Source: Roseiflexaceae bacterium (lineage in GTDB: Bacteria; Chloroflexota; Chloroflexia; Chloroflexales; Roseiflexaceae). Taken from it: a stretch of 12,754 nt of DNA. Below, piece by piece: positions 1 through 7,779 of this stretch. The notes beneath the pieces are model-generated. The model did not search any database. It was not told where the DNA came from and saw only the letters and a list, made by a program, of their open reading frames with translations. The DNA is taken from positions 1-12,754 of the forward strand of contig CANHPK010000015.1 in the NCBI GenBank assembly GCA_947462525.1. The letters are read 5' to 3'. Position 1 is the first letter of the stretch, and every line of letters begins with the position of its first letter. Both the position numbers and the translations under genes were made by a program.

Positions 1-215
1 AACATGTCTGCATACAGCTGTACTTGATAAAACGATGCGAAAAAGAACACACTATTGAGTATTCCAATAGGATAGTTCCATACCCGGGCACGTGCCGCGA
101 GCAGGACACTCCACATCCCAAACGTCGTTCCCAAGAGTTCTCCGAGACTCAGCGGGTAATCGAACACGACGGCAACAATCGTGTCAATCGAAAACAACCA
201 TGCGAGCGTTTCCAT
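1..215 (-). CDS. pnuC: PnuC-type nicotinamide riboside transporter, N-terminal part (runs off the window)
   Basis: Reading the minus strand from an ATG at 215 gives 71 open codons to the window edge, so the C-terminal part is missing. The peptide starts METLAWLFSI. It then has a hydrophobic stretch with GTTFGMWSVLLAARARVWNY, followed by PIGILNSVFFFASFYQVQLY and ADM. The pattern W-N-(W/Y)-P-x-G-(I/V)-x-N followed by F-x-Q-x-x-L-Y-A-D is the hallmark of PnuC carriers, which are inner-membrane SWEET-like proteins importing nicotinamide riboside for NAD synthesis by facilitated diffusion. A strong SD (GGAGG) lies 5 nt before the ATG, and a good sigma-70 promoter lies about 30 nt upstream. The gene diverges from the permease at 356. 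The leader is only about 24 nt, too short for a riboswitch. The family call is made from motifs by eye. The substrate follows the family and is not shown here. Confidence 0.82.
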   Translation of the reverse strand, partial: METLAWLFSIDTIVAVVFDYPLSLGELLGTTFGMWSVLLAARARVWNYPIGILNSVFFFASFYQVQLYADM

Positions 216-245
216 GCAAACCTCCATTCATTGTTTGAGAATTAC

Positions 246-274
246 ACTATATCGTTATTGTGTGAATAAATCAA
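246..274 (-). promoter_or_regulatory. Sigma-70-type promoter of pnuC
   Basis: On the minus strand a -35 box TTGATT (269-274) is separated by exactly 17 bp from a -10 box TATAGT (246-251). Transcription would start near 239, giving a leader of about 24 nt that contains the GGAGG ribosome site. The hexamers and spacing are close to consensus. The call comes from sequence alone. Confidence 0.7.
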
Positions 275-323
275 TAGCCGCTCCAAGTTCGCACAACAGC
301 CATGCACGTCAATGCAAACACCA

Positions 324-329
324 TATAAT
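324..329 (+). promoter_or_regulatory. Candidate -10 box (TATAAT) for the FtsX-like permease
   Basis: A perfect TATAAT lies 26 nt before the permease start codon. No convincing -35 box is seen 16-18 bp upstream, where the sequence is around CATGCA. A start site near 336 would leave a leader of about 20 nt including the AGAGGG ribosome site. Together with the pnuC promoter it would make 216-355 a divergent promoter region. Confidence 0.4.
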
Positions 330-355
330 AGGAACATTGATAGAGGGTACGGATA

Positions 356-3277
356 ATGAAAAAGCCTTCACTGGTATTACCGAGCGCTATGGTCACGACA
401 ATCATCCGTCGGATGATTGCACAGCCGTTTTTGTTATTCGTGGTATGGATTGGTTTTGCCATCGCTATCGGGTTGACGGTTAGTATTCCGGTGTATGCCG
501 AAGCCGCAGGGTATCGATTGCTCATCAATGCAATCAGCGAAAAGCAACAACCGGGGACACGCCTCCCACCGTTTTCGTTAATCTACAAATTCGGCAGTGC
601 CAAAACAAAACCCATTACCTACGAGCAATGGCGACAGGCCGATCGTGCACTTGCAAATGTGGAAGGGTACGACATTGACCTGCCGACACCGCCACGGGTC
701 CGCTACGCAGCCACCGAAAAACTCGATGTCCATTTTGCCGACAGCAAACCCACAACACCGGCATTGGTGCGTGCACGGATCGGGTTTTTGAGTGATTTCA
801 ACAACCACGCGCGTTTGGTTGCGGGGCGTTTTCCCACCGAATGGGACGGCAACGGTCCACTCGAGGTTTTGCTTGCAGAAAACACCATCAACAAAAGCAT
901 CATTTTGCTCGATGATGTGCTCCAAGCGACCAAATATGGCGGCCCATATGCACTCGATCAACAAATCGTCATCGTCGGTGTCTGGCAGCCCAAAAACGAT
1001 AACGAGTTGTATTGGTATGCGCCGGCGGCGTCGTTCAGCGATGTGTTGATTGTCCCCGAGGCAAGTTGGAAGACCGTCGTCAACCGCCCCCCTGCTGCAT
1101 TCGTTGACCAGGCAGGGTGGTACGCTGCCTATGACGGCGTCGGCATACAGAGCAGCAAAACTGCAGCGCTCACGGCGGGCATCACAACGCTCACCAGCGA
1201 ATTGGGGCAGATTCTACCTGGAGTAGAGTTGTTCAAATCACCGCTCGAACAACTCGCCAAACAACAAGCCGAAGTGCGTACCCTTACGGTGACGTTGTTG
1301 CTGTTTGGCGTCCCACTGATTGGGCTACTCCTAGCGTTTGTCTGGCAACTCGCAGGGTTATTGGTTGCGCGTCAAGAGCTCGAAGTCGCAGTCTTGCGCA
1401 GTCGCGGCGTGAGCCGGATCGACTTGCTCGGGATGTCATTGCTCGAAGGCGTCCTCATTGCACTCGCCGGTTTAGCTGCGGGACTACCGCTTGCGTTGGT
1501 GTTTGCACGTATCATCGGCGTCACGCAATCGTTCCTTCGATTTGGCACGCTCAACGTACCTCCACCGACCCTGTTGCCTGCGAGTGCACTCCATGGTGCA
1601 ATCATTGCAGCATTCGCCATCCCTGCAATCCTCATTCCCGCCATTGGACTGACGCGAAACACCATTGTCACCCTGCGCCAAGGACAAGCGCGGCAACGCA
1701 ACAAACCATGGGTGGAGCGCTTTTTTGTCGATGTTTTGTTGCTCATACCGGCCTGGTACGGCTACCAGCAGTTGGCCGTCGGCAAATCATTGTCGGTCCC
1801 AGGACTTGATGCAACGGGATCGCTCAGCGACCCTTTTCGCAATCCACTCCTCCTGTTGGCTCCCGCATTGAGTATTGCAGCTGGGACCCTGCTGATGATT
1901 CGGTGCTTTCCCTACCTCGTGCGGGTAACCGCGTGGCTGGTTGAACGGTTCCCAGGGATTGCCATGATCTCTGCATTGCGGCAGCTCGCACGAAATCCAA
2001 CCAGTTTGCGGGGGCCAACGCTGCTCCTTATTCTCACCATCAGCTTAGCGACATTTACCGCTTCGATGGCCCGTACCTTGGATCAATACAGCACAGACCG
2101 CGCCTATTATCGGAGCGGCGCTGATTACCGACTGATGCCACGTTCCATCAGCGACACGTCGGCCGACATCGCAGGCGAACCACCAAATCTGCCTGATCCA
2201 GACTTGCTGCAAAACGGCACACAACTCTCATCGACGTCGGGGGAACAAACGACCAATATTTCGCTTGATTATGTCTATGTGCCAGTCTCGGATTTTGCCG
2301 AAATAGACGGAATCGAAGCAGCCACAAATGTCGCAGTGAGTACGGCAGACATCGTGGTGAACGGCGAACCCAACAACGGTATTTTGTATGCAATTGATCC
2401 CGCGACGTTCACTCAAGTCGTCGGGAAGGCATGGCGTGCTGATTACGACAATCGCCCACTGGGTGCAATTATCAATGATATGAGCACCAACGTCGACGAT
2501 GCAATTATCAGTGCTGCATTTGCACAATCAGCAAATGTCCGCATCGGCGACCGAATAACAGTGGTCTCGGATAGTCTGGGTACACGGCGACCCATTTCGC
2601 TGACCGTGCGCGGTATTGTGTCATTTATGCCGACCCTGTACAACGAGGGCATGCCGTTTGTGCTCGCGCACTACGCCTATATCGTCGAAGAACTCGGTGG
2701 GAACTATGCGTACGAAATTTGGCTGGCAAGCAATACAACAACAAACTCCGTTGCCGTCCAAGCCGAAGCGTATCGCAATGGTTTGCGGGTATTGCCGTAT
2801 ACTCCCGACGCGTTCATCACTGCAGAAATTCTCCAACCACAACGTCAGGGTTTGTTTGGGTTACTCTCGGTTGGATTTTTTGCAACAGGCGTTATGTCAA
2901 TGGTGGGCATGCTCGCGTACGTTCTGCTCACACTCCGCAAACGGAGCGTCGAATTCGGTGTACTGCGTGCCATAGGCATCACCCAACGCGCACTGCGCAG
3001 TACGTTGAGTCTCGAGCAAGTCATTACCATCGGGTTTGCCACACTCACCGGATTACTCGTCGGGGTTGTGACCAGTAGACTGTTCCTCCCATTCTTGAAA
3101 GTCCGACAGGGGACGTTCCCAGACACCCCTCCATTTGTGGTGCAATTTGCGGCACGGGACATCGGGTACATCGGTGTCACCGCGATAGCGCTGATGATCC
3201 TGATTATCGTGCTCGAACTGCTGATCGTGCAGCGCATGCGCATCGGTGAAGCGGTGAAGCTCGGTGAAGCGGTATAA
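356..3277 (+). CDS. Large FtsX-family ABC transporter permease (two FtsX modules)
   Basis: The 973-residue protein begins with a basic stretch and a transmembrane segment (about residues 20-45). An extracytoplasmic domain follows (about 50-305), then a first FtsX/MacB-type membrane module (about 310-575). In it a helix ends in VARQELEVAVLRSRGVSRID, the typical permease motif thought to contact the ATPase. A second ectodomain (about 575-830) precedes a second FtsX module (about 835-960), whose equivalent motif is LRKRSVEFGVLRAIG. I count about ten membrane helices. Such permeases work with a separate LolD/MacB-like ATPase in lipoprotein, peptide or cell-envelope export or remodelling; the substrate cannot be read from sequence. 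No ATPase gene is in the window, so the partner must lie elsewhere. AGAGGG sits 8 nt before the ATG. The C-terminus carries a short repeated GEAV motif. The family call is firm and the role is open. Confidence 0.85.
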   Translation: MKKPSLVLPSAMVTTIIRRMIAQPFLLFVVWIGFAIAIGLTVSIPVYAEAAGYRLLINAISEKQQPGTRLPPFSLIYKFGSAKTKPITYEQWRQADRALANVEGYDIDLPTPPRVRYAATEKLDVHFADSKPTTPALVRARIGFLSDFNNHARLVAGRFPTEWDGNGPLEVLLAENTINKSIILLDDVLQATKYGGPYALDQQIVIVGVWQPKNDNELYWYAPAASFSDVLIVPEASWKTVVNRPPAAFVDQAGWYAAYDGVGIQSSKTAALTAGITTLTSELGQILPGVELFKSPLEQLAKQQAEVRTLTVTLLLFGVPLIGLLLAFVWQLAGLLVARQELEVAVLRSRGVSRIDLLGMSLLEGVLIALAGLAAGLPLALVFARIIGVTQSFLRFGTLNVPPPTLLPASALHGAIIAAFAIPAILIPAIGLTRNTIVTLRQGQARQRNKPWVERFFVDVLLLIPAWYGYQQLAVGKSLSVPGLDATGSLSDPFRNPLLLLAPALSIAAGTLLMIRCFPYLVRVTAWLVERFPGIAMISALRQLARNPTSLRGPTLLLILTISLATFTASMARTLDQYSTDRAYYRSGADYRLMPRSISDTSADIAGEPPNLPDPDLLQNGTQLSSTSGEQTTNISLDYVYVPVSDFAEIDGIEAATNVAVSTADIVVNGEPNNGILYAIDPATFTQVVGKAWRADYDNRPLGAIINDMSTNVDDAIISAAFAQSANVRIGDRITVVSDSLGTRRPISLTVRGIVSFMPTLYNEGMPFVLAHYAYIVEELGGNYAYEIWLASNTTTNSVAVQAEAYRNGLRVLPYTPDAFITAEILQPQRQGLFGLLSVGFFATGVMSMVGMLAYVLLTLRKRSVEFGVLRAIGITQRALRSTLSLEQVITIGFATLTGLLVGVVTSRLFLPFLKVRQGTFPDTPPFVVQFAARDIGYIGVTAIALMILIIVLELLIVQRMRIGEAVKLGEAV

Positions 3278-3301
3278 CGCCGTCCGACAGATTGTGTGCT
3301 G

Positions 3302-3310
3302 TGGTATGAT
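3302..3310 (+). promoter_or_regulatory. Candidate extended -10 promoter of the PsbP/Mog1-like gene
   Basis: TGGTATGAT is a TGn-extended -10 element, with TATGAT at 3305-3310. It lies 25 nt after the permease stop and 36 nt before the chosen ATG. No -35 box is evident, as expected for extended -10 promoters. It also lies inside the longer reading frame that opens with GTG at 3296, which argues for the later start codon. Confidence 0.4.
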
Positions 3311-3346
3311 TGCAGAAATCGTATTGTTGAAGCGAAAGTACGAACG

Positions 3347-3913
3347 ATGACAACACGTCCTACTCCAAAATTTACCGGAATCGAAACATATGCAGACCGA
3401 CTCGGGCGCTATACGATACGATTCCCCAGTGACTGGACCCGATTCGACCTCGACCATGGCCGCGATGGGGTACTTGCAGCGCCGTCATCGACAAATCTCG
3501 CTACCTATGTGGCAGTATGGGTCGAGAAACTTGATTTCCAAGCAACAGCAGAAGATGCCGATGATTTGTCAGAAGCATTCGACAAGGGATTGGCGCAGTT
3601 GCCGGATGCCGTCATTTCGGATTCAGAGAATTTGGTACTCGGCAATCTCGTGAAGCTAGAACGTTTTTATACGTTCCGTGAAAACGATATCATACGCAAG
3701 CGCAAAGTATGGGCAATGTATGTCGCCGATTGGCTCATGGTGGTTACCTATCAGGGCGAATCAGTCGAAGAGTGGGAACATTGGTACGCAATGGCAAATC
3801 AATCCTTCTTCCACTTTGTCATTCCGCCCGAGTTGTTTTATGCCACGGACCGCGATTTGACCAAAAAAGGAACGCCTGTCGCCCGTGTTCCGCGCGGCAA
3901 ACCCAAAAACTAA
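3347..3913 (+). CDS. Hypothetical protein, possibly PsbP/Mog1-like fold
   Basis: The product is 188 residues with no signal peptide and no membrane helix, so it is probably cytosolic. It opens with a sequence of the type Y-x-x-x-x-G-R-Y-T-I-R-F-P-S-D-W. It continues with alternating strands rich in aromatic residues (VAVWVEKLDF, KRKVWAMYVADWLMVVTYQG) and ends with an amphipathic stretch before a final strand (NQSFFHFVIP). The order 'x-I-x-(F/Y)-P-x-x-W', a central helix, a long hairpin and a terminal helix-strand resembles the PsbP/Mog1-like fold, but the match is by eye only. An in-frame GTG at 3296 would add 17 residues. It has no SD and overlaps the candidate promoter, so I prefer the ATG at 3347, although its own SD is also weak. 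The gene lies 69 nt after the permease and is followed by a strong terminator, so the two may be partly co-transcribed. The function is unknown. Confidence 0.72.
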   Translation: MTTRPTPKFTGIETYADRLGRYTIRFPSDWTRFDLDHGRDGVLAAPSSTNLATYVAVWVEKLDFQATAEDADDLSEAFDKGLAQLPDAVISDSENLVLGNLVKLERFYTFRENDIIRKRKVWAMYVADWLMVVTYQGESVEEWEHWYAMANQSFFHFVIPPELFYATDRDLTKKGTPVARVPRGKPKN

Positions 3914-3921
3914 CACCACAC

Positions 3922-3960
3922 AAAAACCCCCGCTCGCAATGCGAGCGGGGGTTTTGTTTT
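3922..3960. terminator. Bidirectional intrinsic terminator between convergent genes
   Basis: A 15-bp perfect stem has left arm 3923-3937, right arm 3941-3955 and loop AAT. Its core is CCCCCGCTCGC paired with GCGAGCGGGGG, flanked by an A-run on the left and TTTTGTTTT on the right. The A-run reads as a U-run on the other strand, so the hairpin can stop transcription from both sides: the gene ending at 3913 and the minus-strand gene ending at 3968. It is the best terminator in the window. Confidence 0.92.
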
Positions 3961-3967
3961 CCTCGTG

Positions 3968-4330
3968 TTATGCATCTGCCCATGCAAGATATGTGTCCAG
4001 CGACGCATTGTAGTAGACATGCAAGACCTGATTAAAGGTTACTTGCTGCGCTGCCTCAAATACATCTGTCTCGTCATCGCCATAGGCAATCAGCATCGCC
4101 TGTTCTGGATGGTATTCGTCCTCACCAGGAGGGATCACCATAGCGAGCCACTTATCAGGATACCGTTCTTCAATGCCCCGGACATCCTCGACTTTGCCGC
4201 GTTCGTGCATACCCGTGTATGGACAACCGCAGTCACAATTGGGGCCGCAGCTACTGTGGTCACCAGTCCCACACGACGACATCCCATTCCCACCATGTTC
4301 GGCACTCGTGAGTCGTACGACAACAGGCAT
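3968..4330 (-). CDS. Small Cys-rich protein of unknown function, co-transcribed with lpd
   Basis: The product is 120 residues with no membrane segment. The N-terminal part carries five cysteines (positions 20, 28, 32, 34, 36) in the pattern C-x7-C-x3-C-x-C-x-C, with His12 and His25 nearby. This suggests a metal site or reactive thiols. From about residue 45 a compact domain follows: Y-P-D-K-W-L-A-M-V, then M-L-I-A-Y-G-D-D-E-T-D-V-F-E-A-A and VLHVYYN. This is reminiscent of small domains of the DUF5678 type (strand with K-W, strand with G, helix), but I would not assign it. The start at 4330 is chosen for a strong SD (GAGGAG, 5 nt away) placed just after the lpd stop. An internal ATG at residue 17 lacks a comparable site. 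Only 15 nt separate it from lpd, so the genes are almost certainly one operon. The function is unknown; a thiol or metal role linked to Lpd is inference. Confidence 0.78.
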   Translation of the reverse strand: MPVVVRLTSAEHGGNGMSSCGTGDHSSCGPNCDCGCPYTGMHERGKVEDVRGIEERYPDKWLAMVIPPGEDEYHPEQAMLIAYGDDETDVFEAAQQVTFNQVLHVYYNASLDTYLAWADA

Positions 4331-4345
4331 AGAGACTCCTCGCGA

Positions 4346-5761
4346 TTACATGTGGATCGCATGACCTTCGGCTGCAGCATGTGCGGCTTCGCCAAGCGCT
4401 TCGTACAACGTCGGATGTGCATGAATCGTCCGCATCAGCGACTCTGTGGTCGCTTCGTGCGACAGCGCTACACCACCCTCGGCAATCAACTCGGTCACCC
4501 GCGGGCCAATCAAATGCATCCCCAGGACCGCGTCGTACTTCTTCTCGGCAACGATTTTGATGAAGCCATTACGTTGGCCGAGGATCGTGGCTTTGCCATT
4601 ACCCGCAAACGAGAACTTGCCGATTTTGACATCATAGCCTTTCTCGCGGGCTTTGGCCTCGGTCATTCCGACGCTCGCTATTTCGGGGGTTGCATACGTG
4701 CAGGCGGCAATGATGCTGTAGTCAATAGGCTTTGGATTATGATTTGCAATCACATCGGCTGCCAAAATACCTTCTGCCGAAGATTTGTGTGCCAGCCATG
4801 GGGTGGTTGCTGCGCAGTCACCAATGGCATAGACCCCTTCGACATTCGTCCGCATGTGGGCGTCGACCGTGATGAAGCCGCGTTGGTCGAGGGCAACCCC
4901 GCGTTGTTCAATCCCAAGATTGCCCGTGTTGGCGACAATCCCTACACCGACCACTGCACGCTCGGCTTCGACAATGATTTCTTTGCCGTTTGCATCAGTA
5001 ATCACTGCTTTCACGCCTGAGCCAGTCTTGCTGATTGTGTTGAGCTTCGCGCCGGTGTGAATGACAATGCCGCGCTTTTCGAGGGCCTTGGTCAATTCGG
5101 CGCTGATCTCTTCGTCTTCATTCGGGACAATCCGTGGCAGCGCTTCGATGAGGGTCACTTTGCTTCCAAATGTACGGAACATCGACGCAAATTCGACACC
5201 AATGGCACCTGCACCGACAACCAGCAACGACGCAGGAATTTGCTTCATGCTGAGTGCCTGCCACGACGACAAGATGTATTCACCGTCGAACACCGCACCA
5301 ATGGCAGGGATCTCGCGGGGGCGTGCACCCGTTGCCAAAATCGTATTCTTGGCGGTGATAACGCTCTTCGCGCCATCGGCAGCGGTTACGACCACACTGC
5401 CGCGGTCACCGAGCATGCCAGCACCATTGACCACATCGATTTTGTTTTTTTTCATCAAAAAGGACACACCGGCAGTCATCTGCTTGACCACACCATCTTT
5501 GTTCTTGATGGTGGCATCCCAGTCAATGGTTGGTTCAGCAACTTTGATGCCGAACTTCGCACTGCCATGAATTTCTTCGAAGAGGTCTGCGGTGTGCAAG
5601 AGCGCCTTGGTCGGAATACAACCGACATTCAGACACACACCACCCATATACTGACGCTCAACAATAGCTGTTTTGAGACCGAGTTGTGCCGCACGAATCG
5701 CAGCGACATAGCCGCCTGGGCCTGCTCCGACAATCACGACATCATACGTTTGATCGCTCAC
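4346..5761 (-). CDS. lpd: Dihydrolipoyl dehydrogenase (E3)
   Basis: This FAD enzyme reoxidises the dihydrolipoyl group of 2-oxoacid dehydrogenase complexes or the glycine cleavage system and makes NADH. At 471 residues it has the usual length. Visible motifs in order are the FAD-binding G-A-G-P-G-G (residues 12-17) and the redox-active disulfide C43-L-N-V-G-C48 followed by I-P-T-K. Next come the second dinucleotide-binding motif G-A-G-A-I-G (183-188) and the FAD ribityl motif Y-A-I-G-D. The C-terminal catalytic pair H449-P-T-L-Y-E454 lies in the dimer-interface domain. All key residues are present. The start is GTG at 5761, supported by GGAAGG about 7 nt upstream and by the family N-terminus beginning a few residues before the FAD motif. 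No E1, E2 or lipoate gene is in the window; the only operon partner is the Cys-rich protein downstream. Confidence 0.97.
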   Translation of the reverse strand: MSDQTYDVVIVGAGPGGYVAAIRAAQLGLKTAIVERQYMGGVCLNVGCIPTKALLHTADLFEEIHGSAKFGIKVAEPTIDWDATIKNKDGVVKQMTAGVSFLMKKNKIDVVNGAGMLGDRGSVVVTAADGAKSVITAKNTILATGARPREIPAIGAVFDGEYILSSWQALSMKQIPASLLVVGAGAIGVEFASMFRTFGSKVTLIEALPRIVPNEDEEISAELTKALEKRGIVIHTGAKLNTISKTGSGVKAVITDANGKEIIVEAERAVVGVGIVANTGNLGIEQRGVALDQRGFITVDAHMRTNVEGVYAIGDCAATTPWLAHKSSAEGILAADVIANHNPKPIDYSIIAACTYATPEIASVGMTEAKAREKGYDVKIGKFSFAGNGKATILGQRNGFIKIVAEKKYDAVLGMHLIGPRVTELIAEGGVALSHEATTESLMRTIHAHPTLYEALGEAAHAAAEGHAIHM

Positions 5762-5799
5762 AATTGTACCTTCCGACTTGAAAGCTCTGACCGGTGTCT

Positions 5800-5808
5800 A
5801 TTCTACCA
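5800..5808 (-). promoter_or_regulatory. Candidate extended -10 promoter of the lpd operon
   Basis: On the minus strand TGGTAGAAT is a TGn-extended -10 element, with TAGAAT at 5800-5805. It lies about 40 nt before the lpd start in the 75-nt gap after the membrane/HTH gene. A TTG-containing -35 candidate (TTGCGA) is only 14 bp away, too close to count. The site would let lpd and the Cys-rich gene be transcribed apart from the upstream genes. Confidence 0.4.
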
Positions 5809-5836
5809 CCGATTGAGCATCGCAATTCACCGCATA

Positions 5837-7738
5837 CTACTGCTGAATATTCGGATTTGGAGATTTATCTGGCACTGACTCTTCGATCATGGTGAGCGAC
5901 CGTGCGACTTCTTCGACCGCAATCCGTTGCTTGCGGTACAAATCAGACTCGCTCATCGCAAGGCGCTGCGCGATGTCGCGAATTTTGCGACCTTGGATAT
6001 ACCGGAAATCAAGAATGGAGTAGAGCACTGACTCGTTTGCCGTCAACGGACTATCGACCTCTGGTTTGAGCGTCTCGATTGCCTGCCGAAGCACCGCTTG
6101 TAACGCTTTGGGCGGCGGCAAACCCTGTTCTTCGCTATAGCGCTTCACCGCTTTGAGAGAGAGCAACGGGCTATCGGACAACTTTGGGCCACCCCAAAAG
6201 TGCGTCAGTGCATCCCGTACCAGACTCACAAAATCCGGCAACATGGCTACATCGTCGTCGAGACCTTCGAGCGCTTCGGGAGTAGCTTGTTCAATACGTG
6301 AGCTGACGCGTTGCAGGGTAGACATTTCTGGCGCCATGCTCCGCAGCGTGTCAAACAAACGTTGTTGTACTTGCACCATGACCAACGCATGTTCGATTTG
6401 ATGCGTTAATGTTTGAATGAGATGCGTCACATCGGCGTTGCGTGTATCGAAATTCCAGTGCAGTCCGAGCAATCCGATAATGCGTTGATCGGGATCGCGC
6501 AGCAGTTGAAACCGATATCCATGTGCACGATACAGCTCTGGATTCGGATGCTCAGACAACTCGGCAATCAGCGTTTCGAGTGGATGCGCCTCGCACAACT
6601 GACGTACCGAACGACGTGGCCCATAGAGCATCTTGATGCTGTATACGCCGAACTCATCCGGTGCAGCAACAAATGCAGATTCGCTCTGACTCGATGCACA
6701 AATCACGGTAAGCGTGTTTTCCAGAAATCGGCGCAGATCCGCTTGGGTGAACGCAGTCCTGGGCAACGTACGGAGATAATCGATTTCTTCTTGGTCGCTC
6801 GCATAAATCAACGAATCGAGCAATGGTCGTATACGGCTCACCAGGACCGGCATGACAACCGTCATCGCCATAATGCCAAAGACACTCCAGACATCAACGG
6901 GCAAACGACTCATCCTCGCAAAAATCGGCACGACCTGCAAAAAAAGGATGATGCTCATGCCAATAAACGGCCCATAGAGCCACCAACGTACAAAATCATG
7001 CTTGACGATACGATCCGGTTGGGTGGTACCGACGAATGTCGCGCTGTATGCGAGGATGACGGTAAGGACACCTGCAACTGGGGCAGCCAACGTCGCCAGT
7101 GCCACAGCCACAAATCCGGGCAGGCGATAATCGGTCGGCAACAATGACAATACGGGGAATGTCAGCAACACGGGGCCATACCAGCCCAAAACCATGTACC
7201 CGATGCGACGACGCAATCCGGGGGTCATCACCTCGCTCCGTAGACGCAGCAGCATAATCCACGAAACGGTTGTCAGGCTGAACGCATACACTGCTATCAG
7301 GACGAACAACGGTTGCGGCGTCAATGCCGGTACGAGACCGGTACGTATGGGCATCGACACAAATGTATCTGTTGTCAACCCGAGCAGAATGCCGACCGCA
7401 GCTATTGCATAGTTGGCAATCGTGAGCGCAAGGTTCGGCCGGCGTGATTTGAGCGATGCGGTCAATCCGAGAACCATGTGGAGTAGACTGGCTGGTACCA
7501 GCAAAATGCCGACCCACACAGACCGGAGGAGGAGCTCTATTACCGTACTTTCGTGGGCGAGTCGAATCAACACACTCGCCACAGAAACGACCACGACAGC
7601 GAACAGCAACGTTGTGAGTGCACGTGCGGTGGCCGCACCCCATGCCCGTATGGTCATGTATGCACACAAAGAAAACGTCACAACCAGGATGACGTTTCCC
7701 ACTACCCGATTGATCAGAATGAGATATTCGCCGTACAC
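5837..7738 (-). CDS. Membrane-anchored sensor-regulator: multi-pass N-terminus, GAF-like middle, sigma-4-like HTH C-terminus
   Basis: The product is 633 residues. Residues 1-315 hold about eight to nine hydrophobic helices, in the manner of the 7TM N-termini of some histidine kinases. Residues about 330-470 look like a GAF-type sensor domain (ending LLGLHWNFD... and a helix HQIEHALVMVQVQQRLFDTL). A helical linker runs to about 560. Residues 573-616 read as a sigma region-4-like helix-turn-helix, with F-R-Y-I-Q-G-R-K-I-R-D-I-A-Q-R-L-A-M-S-E-S-D-L-Y-R as its core. There is no H-box, no ATP-binding G-boxes and no receiver domain, so it is not a histidine kinase. It may control transcription from the membrane as a one-component regulator (inference). 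The start is GTG at 7738, with GAGGTG 5 nt before it. It lies 41 nt after the PH/DUF1648 gene without a terminator, which suggests an operon. The signal and targets are unknown. Confidence 0.82.
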   Translation of the reverse strand: MYGEYLILINRVVGNVILVVTFSLCAYMTIRAWGAATARALTTLLFAVVVVSVASVLIRLAHESTVIELLLRSVWVGILLVPASLLHMVLGLTASLKSRRPNLALTIANYAIAAVGILLGLTTDTFVSMPIRTGLVPALTPQPLFVLIAVYAFSLTTVSWIMLLRLRSEVMTPGLRRRIGYMVLGWYGPVLLTFPVLSLLPTDYRLPGFVAVALATLAAPVAGVLTVILAYSATFVGTTQPDRIVKHDFVRWWLYGPFIGMSIILFLQVVPIFARMSRLPVDVWSVFGIMAMTVVMPVLVSRIRPLLDSLIYASDQEEIDYLRTLPRTAFTQADLRRFLENTLTVICASSQSESAFVAAPDEFGVYSIKMLYGPRRSVRQLCEAHPLETLIAELSEHPNPELYRAHGYRFQLLRDPDQRIIGLLGLHWNFDTRNADVTHLIQTLTHQIEHALVMVQVQQRLFDTLRSMAPEMSTLQRVSSRIEQATPEALEGLDDDVAMLPDFVSLVRDALTHFWGGPKLSDSPLLSLKAVKRYSEEQGLPPPKALQAVLRQAIETLKPEVDSPLTANESVLYSILDFRYIQGRKIRDIAQRLAMSESDLYRKQRIAVEEVARSLTMIEESVPDKSPNPNIQQ

Positions 7739-7743
7739 GTAGT

Positions 7744-7749
7744 CACCTC
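7744..7749 (-). promoter_or_regulatory. Ribosome binding site fixing the GTG start of the membrane/HTH gene
   Basis: GAGGTG on the minus strand, 5 nt before the GTG at 7738, matches the anti-SD sequence well. It supports a GTG start at the very beginning of the first membrane helix. Confidence 0.65.
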
Positions 7750-7779
7750 TTCGGGTCTAACACCGAACGTAGACGGGTG

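Noticed and set aside
216..355. Riboswitch in front of pnuC
   Set aside because: pnuC genes are often riboswitch-controlled, but the promoter places the start site about 24 nt from the ATG, too short for an aptamer.
3243..3277. Triple GGTGAAGC repeat at the permease 3' end as a binding site
   Set aside because: It encodes GEAVKLGEAV, an expected kind of C-terminus for this permease family, and is explained by coding sequence alone.
3965..5020. Open plus-strand frame of 351 codons opposite lpd and the Cys-rich gene
   Set aside because: It lies antisense to lpd, whose motifs are beyond doubt. The peptide is rich in Cys, His and Arg with no fold or SD, as expected of an antisense shadow.
5057..5878. 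Open plus-strand frame of 273 codons opposite the first half of lpd
   Set aside because: Antisense to the FAD-binding part of lpd and rich in His, Asn, Thr and Arg. No ribosome site and no recognisable domain.
6413..7147. Open plus-strand frame of 244 codons opposite the membrane/HTH gene
   Set aside because: It mirrors the membrane helices of the minus-strand gene and has no SD, promoter or domain.
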